Position numbers and translations under genes: made by a program. Shown one piece after another: positions 1 through 5,148 of a stretch of 9,470 nt of DNA (positions are counted from its first letter, which is position 1; each line of letters begins with the position of its first letter). Source of the stretch: Clostridia bacterium (GTDB taxonomy: Bacteria > Bacillota > Clostridia > Lutisporales > Lutisporaceae); contig JAQSYB010000053.1 in NCBI GenBank assembly GCA_029256365.1, forward strand, positions 1-9,470, in the 5' to 3' direction. A model generated the notes under the pieces. The model was not told the DNA's origin, made no database searches, and saw only the letters and a list, made by a program, of their open reading frames with translations.

Positions 1-163
1 TATGGATAAATCGGAGTTTTCACAAAATCACGATAACTTTTTTGCAAGAGCAATATTTAGGGCAACATTAACATTTTTTGAAAAATCAGTGTAGAAAATC
101 ATCGCAATTTGGTGTATTATTGAGTTGTTGATATTTAATGAATGGTTGGTTAAAAATAAGTAA

Positions 164-169
164 TATAAT
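164..169 (+). promoter_or_regulatory. Possible -10 element of the BusR-like gene
   Basis: A perfect TATAAT lies 24 bases upstream of the start codon. No convincing -35 element is seen 16-18 bases before it, so an activator or a weak promoter is possible. The gene's ribosome binding site is GGAGGC at 181-186. Three copies of AAAATCA lie in the upstream 100 bases, but I cannot assign them a role. Confidence 0.35.
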
Positions 170-192
170 GATGCTAATTCGGAGGCGTTTAA

Positions 193-813
193 ATGACTCA
201 TGTGGAAGAGCATAAACCAATATACAAAAAGATCGCAATTGATATTGCAAACAAAATTGTCAAAGGTGATATAAGAGAAAAGGACAAAATAAGCGGACGC
301 TCAGTGCTGGCAAGCATGTACAATGTATCTCCTGAAACAATCAGAAGAGCAGTGGCACTGTTGCATGAATCCAATGTTGTTGCTGTATCACAGGGAAGCG
401 GCATTGAGGTACTCTCAATTTCTGCGGCGGAAAAGTTTATTAATAAAAATAAAGACAATGAATATTTGGCTACGGTAAAAGAACACGTTCGGGAGCTAAT
501 AGAACAGCATAGAAAATTAGGTGAGCAAATTCAAAAAAGCTTTGAAGAGATTACGGACTATGTAGAGCGCTTTCAAAACATTTCACCCTTTACCCTTATC
601 GAAATAGAGATTAATGAAAAGTGCAAAATACTTGGCAAGAGGATATCTGAAACAAGATTTTTTCAACATACTGGAGCTACGATTATAGCATATAGAAGAG
701 ATGGTGAAATCATTATATCCCCAGGTCCTGACTACATCTTCTTAAAGGGAGATATTATTGTTGTTACAGGAATAAAGGATGTATATGACAGTGTATATGA
801 TTATATATATTAA
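193..813 (+). CDS. BusR-like GntR/RCK_C transcriptional regulator
   Basis: This is a probable DNA-binding regulator of ion or osmolyte transport. Residues 8-74 form a GntR-type winged helix (PIYKKIAIDIANKIVKG at the start and SPETIRRAVALL in the recognition region). Residues about 88-125 are a charged, heptad-like coiled coil. Residues 130-206 are an RCK_C/TrkA_C domain, with the signature region GATIIAYRRDGE then SPGPDYIFLKGDIIVVTG. At 206 aa this matches the architecture and size of BusR, the cyclic di-AMP-dependent repressor of the BusAB osmolyte transporter in lactic streptococci. Cyclic di-AMP binding is therefore inferred from the family, not proven here. The next gene is an NhaC-type Na+/H+ antiporter rather than an osmolyte ABC transporter, so that gene is the likely target. 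The ATG start has GGAGGC six bases upstream. Confidence in architecture is high, in the ligand moderate. Confidence 0.85.
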   Translation: MTHVEEHKPIYKKIAIDIANKIVKGDIREKDKISGRSVLASMYNVSPETIRRAVALLHESNVVAVSQGSGIEVLSISAAEKFINKNKDNEYLATVKEHVRELIEQHRKLGEQIQKSFEEITDYVERFQNISPFTLIEIEINEKCKILGKRISETRFFQHTGATIIAYRRDGEIIISPGPDYIFLKGDIIVVTGIKDVYDSVYDYIY

Positions 814-820
814 GCTAGGA

Positions 821-862
821 AATGTCCTTGCAGAATACTGTAGGGGCATTGTTGTGTTTTTG
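821..862 (+). terminator. Intrinsic terminator after the BusR-like gene
   Basis: A 13-bp stem including G-U pairs (821-833 with 838-850) closes on the tetraloop AATA. It is followed by the T-rich stretch GTTGTGTTTTTG. It starts seven bases after the regulator's stop codon. The T-run is not immediate, so termination may be partial and allow some readthrough into the antiporter gene. Confidence 0.7.
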
Positions 863-879
863 TCTTTTTAAAATACAAT
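852..879 (+). promoter_or_regulatory. Candidate promoter of the NhaC-type gene
   Basis: TTGTGT (852-857) and TACAAT (874-879) are separated by 16 bases, just downstream of the regulator's terminator hairpin. The start codon is 57 bases further on, leaving room for an operator. No clear palindromic repressor site was recognised, only the weak inverted pair GTTGTG/CATAAC (851-856, 891-896) around the promoter. Confidence 0.4.
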
Positions 880-936
880 ATAAGATATTTCATAACAAAC
901 CAAAAGAATATAAAGAAATGCGAGAGGATTTGTAGC

Positions 937-2247
937 ATGGATATAGCAGCAGCACTTATATTTATATTTTTTTCTCTTTTATTTAGTGTTTATCGGAATA
1001 TAAACATTGTATACCCCTTGTTTTTAGGGCTTATGCTGTTGATGGCGATAGCAGTAAGACGGGGATTTAAATTATCAGATGTATTAAATATGACCTTAAA
1101 GGGCAGCAAAAAGTCCCTAATGATCATTCGGATATTTCTATTGATTGGAGCTATAACCGCTGTATGGAGGGCTTCTGGTACAGTTGCATTTATAGTTTAT
1201 CATGGTATAGAGCTGATGAACCCGAAGTACTTTATCGTTTATGCCTTTGTTTTAAGCGCAATTGTATCCTTCCTTCTAGGAACGGCATTTGGAACGGTGG
1301 GGACCATTGGAATTGTCATGATGATTCTTGCAAAAAGCGGAAATGTTGATATTAATATTGCCGCAGGAGCCATCATTGCAGGAGCATATTTTGGTGATAG
1401 GGGCTCTCCCATGTCATCCAGCGCAGTATTGACAGCTAGCATAACAGAAACAGATTTGTACACCAACGTAAAAAATATGTTTAAAACTGCTTTGGTACCA
1501 CTGATATTATCTATTGTTATTTATTTTATATTATCTTTGTACAACCCCTTGGTGTTTACAGACAATAATATATTATCCACGATTTCAGCGAACTTCAATA
1601 TTCATTTGGCTGCAATATTACCAGCCGCTGCAATTCTTGCTTTGGCTGCCTTTAGAGTAGATGTAAAAATATCTATGCTTACTAGTATCCTGATAGGGAT
1701 ACTGCTTGCTGTTGTATTACAAGGTTATACTATTCCTGATATACTTCAGTACACCGTATTTGGATTTAGCCTGGAAGGTGCAGATATATTCAACGACATC
1801 ATAAAGGGCGGAGGAATACTATCCATGGTTAAAATAGCCTTGATCGTATTGATTTCATCAGCCTATTCCGGAATATTTGAAGGGACCCAGATGCTAAAGG
1901 AAATTCAACGAGTATTGGATATCATCGCAGATCGATATGGCATATTTGTAGCAACAATCATATCCAGCTTGATTACAGCATCCTTAGGGTGTACGCAAGC
2001 TCTAGCAATTTTGTTGACCAATCAGCTTATTAAGGATACTTATATGAAGCAAAAAAGGGACAAGTATGAATTGGCAGTAGATATAGAAAATTCAGCGGTT
2101 GTTCTGGCGCCTCTTATACCATGGAACATTGGAGGTGCAGTGCCGGCAGCAGCGCTTACTGCCAATATAGGTTTTGTACCCTATGCCTTTTATTTATACT
2201 TGATTCCCATATATCATTTGATTGTAAAAAAATTAAAAGAGAAATAA
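937..2247 (+). CDS. NhaC-family Na+/H+ antiporter
   Basis: This is an integral membrane protein of 436 aa with about 10-12 hydrophobic segments. It probably exchanges cytoplasmic Na+ for external H+ (or an organic cation pair, as in some NhaC relatives such as malate/lactate antiporters). Family motifs visible are GTAFGTVGTIG at residues 115-125, AYFGDRGSPMSSSA at 150-163 and the C-terminal APLIPWNIGGA at 391-401. Polar and charged residues inside these membrane stretches are typical of NhaC. The length is normal to slightly short for the family. The ATG start is preceded by GAGAGG (922-927). The upstream BusR-like gene suggests control by cyclic di-AMP. The gene ends directly at a strong bidirectional terminator. 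Family assignment is confident; the substrate is inferred. Confidence 0.88.
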   Translation: MDIAAALIFIFFSLLFSVYRNINIVYPLFLGLMLLMAIAVRRGFKLSDVLNMTLKGSKKSLMIIRIFLLIGAITAVWRASGTVAFIVYHGIELMNPKYFIVYAFVLSAIVSFLLGTAFGTVGTIGIVMMILAKSGNVDINIAAGAIIAGAYFGDRGSPMSSSAVLTASITETDLYTNVKNMFKTALVPLILSIVIYFILSLYNPLVFTDNNILSTISANFNIHLAAILPAAAILALAAFRVDVKISMLTSILIGILLAVVLQGYTIPDILQYTVFGFSLEGADIFNDIIKGGGILSMVKIALIVLISSAYSGIFEGTQMLKEIQRVLDIIADRYGIFVATIISSLITASLGCTQALAILLTNQLIKDTYMKQKRDKYELAVDIENSAVVLAPLIPWNIGGAVPAAALTANIGFVPYAFYLYLIPIYHLIVKKLKEK

Positions 2248-2292
2248 AAAGAATCCTGCGAAGCATCAACAGATACTTTGCAGGATTCTTTT
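2247..2292. terminator. Bidirectional intrinsic terminator between nhaC-type gene and rsgA
   Basis: A 17-bp stem (2247-2263 with 2276-2292), perfect apart from one G-T pair, has a 12-base loop and A-runs on the left and T-runs on the right. It can therefore terminate transcripts arriving from both sides. It begins at the last base of the antiporter stop codon and lies one base after the end of rsgA. Confidence 0.9.
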
Positions 2293-2293
2293 G

Positions 2294-3364
2294 CTAATAG
2301 GCATCAACATATCTATTTTTATCCTTGGGCTTCTTGGTTTGTGTTTTTGTTTTTTTCTGAGCCTGCTTATTGGCAGTGCTTTGCTTTCTTTCCAGGTATT
2401 GCAGCTCTTTTTCAAGCTTTTTATAGCTGTCTAAACGCTCCGCAGCAATCAATCCATTTTTGATAGCACTTACTACAGCGCATCCAGGTTCTTTTTCATG
2501 CTTACAGTCTCTGAAGTAGCAATCGGCTGCTGCCAATTCAATATCCTCAAAGGCTTCATGCAAGCCCTCATCCGCATCCCAAAGCTGTATTTCTCTCATT
2601 CCGGGGGTGTCTATGATTAGACCGCCTTCAGGCAGTATAAACATCTCACGATGGGTAGAGGTGTGCTTTCCTTTTTGTCCGTCATGCCTAAGCTCCTGCA
2701 CCTTTTGAATGGTGCCGCCTAGGAAATAGTTGATAATACTGGACTTTCCTACTCCAGAGGAGCCCAGTAGGGCGATGGTTTGCCCTTCCTTGAAGTATTG
2801 CTTAAGCTCTTCCATATGTGAGGCCATATAGGTGCTTATGGCATGGACGGGAACCCCAAGAGCAACAGCCTCTGCTTCAGATTTTATCTCATCAGGATTC
2901 TCACACAAATCTGACTTGCTTAGGACGATAACCGGATTGGCGCCACTTTCCCAAGCCAGCAGCAAGTATCTTTCTAATCTTCTGGGATTAAAATCATTGT
3001 TCATAGAGTTTACAATAAACACAGTATTAATATTGGCGGCAACAATTTGCTCCTGGGTATTTGTACCTGCTGCCTTTCTAGAGAATTTACTATGGCGGGG
3101 AAGAACATGATGGATGGTGCCCCTATTTTCGTTTTGTCTTGGAGTGATTGCTACCCAGTCCCCTACAGCTGGAAAGTCCTGCTGCTCTGCTGTATCATAA
3201 AGCAGCTTGCCAGAGATTTCTCCAAGTATCTCGCCGCCCTCGTATATGATTTTATAGAAGTTTTTATACTCGGCAAATATTCTGCCTGCTGTATAGCCTT
3301 GGTTTTTATATTCTGCAAAAGCATCTTCATATGCTTTGTTCCAACCTAAAACACTTAAATTCAT
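2294..3364 (-). CDS. rsgA: Ribosome small subunit-dependent GTPase RsgA (YjeQ/YloQ)
   Basis: This is a circularly permuted GTPase that helps late maturation of the 30S ribosomal subunit in the cytoplasm. An N-terminal OB-fold covers about residues 35-95 (for example FPAVGDWVAI). The GTPase motifs follow in permuted order: G4 LSKSD at 148-152, G1 GSSGVGKSS at 201-209, a TST switch near 235 and G3 DTPG at 252-255. The C-terminal zinc knuckle is complete as CX4CXHX5C (C282, C287, H289, C295). The protein is 356 aa, longer than the roughly 300 aa of many Firmicute forms. It has an N-terminal extension starting MNLSVLGWN and a lysine/glutamine-rich basic tail from about 325, which could bind rRNA. 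The ATG start has GAGG about 11 bases upstream. It lies 21 bases after the CD3324-type gene, so the two are probably cotranscribed. The family call is certain; it could be one of two RsgA paralogues in the genome. Confidence 0.95.
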   Translation of the reverse strand: MNLSVLGWNKAYEDAFAEYKNQGYTAGRIFAEYKNFYKIIYEGGEILGEISGKLLYDTAEQQDFPAVGDWVAITPRQNENRGTIHHVLPRHSKFSRKAAGTNTQEQIVAANINTVFIVNSMNNDFNPRRLERYLLLAWESGANPVIVLSKSDLCENPDEIKSEAEAVALGVPVHAISTYMASHMEELKQYFKEGQTIALLGSSGVGKSSIINYFLGGTIQKVQELRHDGQKGKHTSTHREMFILPEGGLIIDTPGMREIQLWDADEGLHEAFEDIELAAADCYFRDCKHEKEPGCAVVSAIKNGLIAAERLDSYKKLEKELQYLERKQSTANKQAQKKTKTQTKKPKDKNRYVDAY

Positions 3365-3385
3365 TAAACGATATACCTCATTTCT

Positions 3386-3676
3386 TTAGCCAATTGACTT
3401 AGTTAGTTCTTTGTTTGTTTTTGTGATGATCTTACGAATACTGTCCTCTGAAAGATGGTAGGCTTCAATAAGCTCTTTCACACTCATACCGCTTCTATAT
3501 AGATTAAATATTTCAATATTTCTAGACATTAACTGGATACGAGTTCCATTGTTTTCTCCCCAGCCTGCTCTGCACTCTCCGGGCTTTGGTATATATACTA
3601 ATTCACCCTGCACGTACTTTTGAAGCTCTAGTAGAAGCTTTATGGGCAGAATTTCTTTTCCGTTCTTATAACTCAT
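3386..3676 (-). CDS. CD3324-family protein, Mor-like helix-turn-helix
   Basis: This is a small putative DNA-binding protein of 96 aa. The N-terminal half has the family-typical pattern of a hydrophobic helix (LPIKLLLELQKYVQGELVYIP), then RAGWGENNGTR at 36-46. The C-terminal half (about 52-90) is a predicted helix-turn-helix like that of the phage Mor activator family, with SVKELIEAYHLSEDSIRKII. Proteins of this kind are widespread in Clostridia and their function is unknown to me. AAGGAGG lies 7 bases before the ATG. The stop codon is 21 bases from rsgA, so it is probably the first gene of an operon with it. The upstream leader has two terminators, so readthrough probably limits its expression. 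The family call is fairly sure; any regulatory target is unknown. Confidence 0.8.
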   Translation of the reverse strand: MSYKNGKEILPIKLLLELQKYVQGELVYIPKPGECRAGWGENNGTRIQLMSRNIEIFNLYRSGMSVKELIEAYHLSEDSIRKIITKTNKELTKSIG

Positions 3677-3721
3677 AATAATACCTCCTTAAAACCTGCA
3701 TGAAATTATGTCAAAGGATAC

Positions 3722-3754
3722 AAAAATCCCGTGGACGACTATCATCCACGGGAT
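3722..3754 (-). terminator. Leader terminator A, nearest CD3324
   Basis: Read on the minus strand, a perfect 10-bp GC-rich stem (3745-3754 with 3726-3735) with a 9-base loop is followed by four T residues beyond the stem. It lies between the leader ORF and the first structural gene, which makes it an attenuator candidate rather than the end of a unit. The short T-run may allow readthrough. Confidence 0.75.
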
Positions 3755-3761
3755 AAATGGC

Positions 3762-3788
3762 AATAAAAAACACACGACCATCGTGTGT
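3762..3788 (-). terminator. Leader terminator B, upstream of A
   Basis: Read on the minus strand, an 8-bp stem ACACACGA/TCGTGTGT (3781-3788 with 3770-3777) with a TGG loop runs straight into TTTTTATT. It is a compact canonical intrinsic terminator 15 bases before terminator A. Two in tandem before a gene with no other visible promoter suggests tight attenuation. Confidence 0.75.
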
Positions 3789-3823
3789 ACTCTATCTTAT
3801 ATATCAGATGATGGTTTTTATTT

Positions 3824-3896
3824 CGGAGAAAGGTACGACAAAAAGATATCCCTAAAAGGATAACCAACTATCAAAAGTTAAGCCTTCTCCGCAATA
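3824..3896 (-). ncRNA. Possible structured leader RNA (three-way junction)
   Basis: On the minus-strand transcript, CGGAGAAGG (3891-3883) pairs with CCTTTCTCCG (3833-3824) with one bulged base. TATT/AATA can extend this outside a G/A mismatch. Inside the closing stem are two small hairpins: AACT/AGTT (3879-3876 with 3869-3866) and TATCCT/GGGATA (3862-3857 with 3852-3847, closing on TTTA). The result is a three-way junction just after the 12-codon ORF and before the two terminators. It matches no riboswitch class I can recognise. The folding is by eye only, and no covariation is available. Confidence 0.4.
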
Positions 3897-3901
3897 TTCA
3901 G

Positions 3902-3940
3902 TTATAAAAGGATCACCTCATAAAATCTTACAATCATCAT
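3902..3940 (-). CDS. 12-codon leader ORF (MMIVRFYEVILL)
   Basis: This is a short ORF in the minus-strand leader, reading MMIVRFYEVILL and then TAA. Translation is plausible because AGAAAGGAG, a nine-base complement of the 16S 3' end, sits 8 bases before the ATG. Its place between a promoter and two tandem terminators is that of a leader peptide in an attenuator. Its own codons GAG GTG ATC form a second strong Shine-Dalgarno-like sequence (3919-3911). No downstream ATG follows that site; the only fitting start would be an ATA at 3905, opening a 17-codon frame. The peptide has no amino acid run pointing to a particular tRNA. It is too short for homology, so its reality rests on context. Confidence 0.45.
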   Translation of the reverse strand: MMIVRFYEVILL

Positions 3941-4012
3941 TCAAAACACTCCTTTCTTTACTGATTAATCATTTACCATCTTTTTTACATTTCTGGAAAA
4001 TCATCTAAAACC

Positions 4013-4041
4013 ATAATAATATATTGACAACATTTGGTCAA
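4013..4041 (-). promoter_or_regulatory. Promoter of the CD3324-rsgA leader
   Basis: On the minus strand, TTGACC (4041-4036) and TATTAT (4018-4013) are separated by exactly 17 bases, a good housekeeping sigma-A promoter. Transcription would start near 4006, about 66 bases before the leader ORF and about 330 bases before the CD3324 start. The -35 element forms one arm of a palindrome also used by a possible opposite promoter. Confidence 0.65.
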
Positions 4042-4042
4042 T
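4023..4042. promoter_or_regulatory. Operator-like palindrome ATTGAC-N8-GTCAAT
   Basis: Perfect 6-bp arms (4023-4028 and 4037-4042) flank eight bases. The palindrome covers the -35 elements of both divergent promoters, so a dimeric regulator here could block both. The spacing and symmetry suit a helix-turn-helix repressor. Which protein binds is unknown; the CD3324-type protein is a candidate only because it is adjacent. Confidence 0.45.
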
Positions 4043-4052
4043 GGGGTTTATG
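4024..4052 (+). promoter_or_regulatory. Possible rightward promoter toward the CBS-ACT gene
   Basis: TTGACA (4024-4029) is a perfect -35 element, followed after 17 bases by TTTATG (or after 18 by TTATGT), a weaker -10. It would give a leader of about 340 bases before the CBS-ACT gene. That gene also has a closer promoter candidate, so this one is less certain. Confidence 0.35.
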
Positions 4053-4087
4053 TTACCGTTTTGTTACAAATCAATTTTGATTGATAG

Positions 4088-4119
4088 GTACCGTACAAAA
4101 GGGTCCTTTATTATGGTAC
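4088..4119. repeat. 32-bp imperfect nested palindrome
   Basis: The outer arms GTACCGTA and TATGGTAC (one G/T pair) flank the inner arms AAAGG and CCTTT around a two-base centre. It lies upstream of the leader promoter on one strand and inside the possible long leader on the other. It has no T-run, so a protein-binding site is more likely than a terminator. Confidence 0.5.
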
Positions 4120-4344
4120 TGATAAATATTATTCCACGCATCCTAAAAATATACAATATATAGAACTGTTTTAATTATTTTTTACCTAATATAGCTTATG
4201 CAGATGGTTCAAATATGAGAGCATTTTTTAAATATTTTCCTAAATATTTGCTAGACCTAAGGAATTTGTACTATATATTGAAGCTGCAGAATAAATAATG
4301 TAATAAACAATATGGCAGCAGAGAATCATTGAACTTAGAGGAAT

Positions 4345-4371
4345 TTGACAGAATTCGTAGAATATTATAAT
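4345..4371 (+). promoter_or_regulatory. Promoter candidate of the CBS-ACT gene
   Basis: Perfect TTGACA (4345-4350) and perfect TATAAT (4366-4371) are separated by only 15 bases, two fewer than optimal. The start codon lies 29 bases downstream with AGGAGGGG in between. The short spacer may make the promoter weak or activator-dependent. Confidence 0.5.
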
Positions 4372-4400
4372 ACAATCAAAAACTACAGGAGGGGCTAATC

Positions 4401-5027
4401 ATGTATGTATCAAATAGAATGACTTCGAATCCGGTTACCGTTACATCTAAGACTTCAGTTAGAAAGGTTTTAGATATTATGCAGTCTAAGAGATTCTCAA
4501 ATATTCCTGTTGTTGATCATGGAGAAATGGTAGGATTAATTGCAAAGGAAGATATCATAAACCAGTATTTTTGTGGAGAGAAGGGCTGTACTCTCGTAGA
4601 CGATACTTTGGTTGAAGAAATAATGACAAAGCATTTCATCACTGTGAAAAAAATTGATTACATAGAAAAAGCAGTTTCCTTGTTGAAAGAAAAGGATGTC
4701 AGTGCACTTCCTGTTTTGGATGCAGATGATAAGCTGGTTGGAATCATTACAAGAAGCGATATATTTGAAGCTTTCTCCGATGCAATGGGGACAGACAATA
4801 AGGGGACTAGAATATATATGGTGGTACCTGATTTTATCGGCCAGCTTGCAAAGATGGCTAATGTTGTAAGAAGCAACGGCATTTCAATTGAAGCCTTAAG
4901 CGTTTTTGACTCTGGCATTATCAATACAAAACAGGTAATCATGAAGGTAAATGCAAAGGAAGTAGACCAGCTGGTGGCAGATCTTAAGTCTGCAGGCTTG
5001 GATGTTAGAGATGTAGGATACCTATAA
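4401..5027 (+). CDS. CBS-CBS-ACT domain protein, AcuB-like
   Basis: This is a cytoplasmic ligand-sensing protein of 208 aa. The first CBS domain covers residues 1-57 (VSNRMTSNPVTV, then IPVVDHGEMVGLIAKEDI) and the second about 72-126 (VEEIMTKHFITV, then ALPVLDADDKLVGIITRSDI). CBS pairs usually bind adenine nucleotides. An ACT-like domain follows at 134-208 (TRIYMVVPDFIGQLAKMANVVRSNGISIEAL). The same order and length occur in AcuB of the Bacillus acetoin-utilisation locus, but acuA and acuC are absent here, so that function should not be transferred. AGGAGGGG lies about 9 bases before the ATG. It is monocistronic, with its own terminator. Domain calls are confident; the cellular role is unknown. 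Confidence 0.85.
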   Translation: MYVSNRMTSNPVTVTSKTSVRKVLDIMQSKRFSNIPVVDHGEMVGLIAKEDIINQYFCGEKGCTLVDDTLVEEIMTKHFITVKKIDYIEKAVSLLKEKDVSALPVLDADDKLVGIITRSDIFEAFSDAMGTDNKGTRIYMVVPDFIGQLAKMANVVRSNGISIEALSVFDSGIINTKQVIMKVNAKEVDQLVADLKSAGLDVRDVGYL

Positions 5028-5050
5028 AAGCTTCTTTTCGTAAAGATACC

Positions 5051-5087
5051 AAAGACTTAACAGATTTGTTAAGTCTTTTTATTTTTG
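5051..5087 (+). terminator. Intrinsic terminator of the CBS-ACT gene
   Basis: A perfect 12-bp stem AAAGACTTAACA/TGTTAAGTCTTT (5051-5062 with 5067-5078) with a GATT loop is followed by TTATTTTT. It ends the CBS-ACT unit and separates it from the DUF4097 gene. Confidence 0.92.
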
Positions 5088-5148
5088 CATAAGACTTTTT
5101 CCATTTCCCTACGTAAATAGATATAGAAAAGCAAATGGAGGGACTAAA

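Larger units (their letters stand above)
3677..4400. other. Long intergenic control region
   Basis: These 724 bases carry no conventional gene. The left half is a minus-strand leader for CD3324-rsgA with a 12-codon ORF, a possible three-way junction and two terminators. The middle (4022-4120) holds overlapping divergent promoters and several palindromes and direct repeats. The right part (about 4121-4340) is very AT-rich and otherwise unremarkable, with one weak 27-codon plus-strand ORF that lacks a ribosome binding site. The promoter and ribosome binding site of the CBS-ACT gene occupy 4345-4400. Confidence 0.7.

Noticed and set aside
1..192. Riboswitch or end of an upstream gene in the first 192 bases
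   Set aside because: No conserved riboswitch core, terminator or coding remnant could be recognised; only a -10 element and ribosome binding site are clear.
2278..3349. Several plus-strand open frames inside rsgA (2278-2463, 2832-3110, 3047-3349)
   Set aside because: They lie antisense to a gene with all GTPase and zinc motifs intact and have no recognisable product.
3686..3714. TTGACA on the minus strand just before CD3324 as a promoter
   Set aside because: Its matching -10 position would overlap the ribosome binding site, leaving no room for a transcript start before the start codon.
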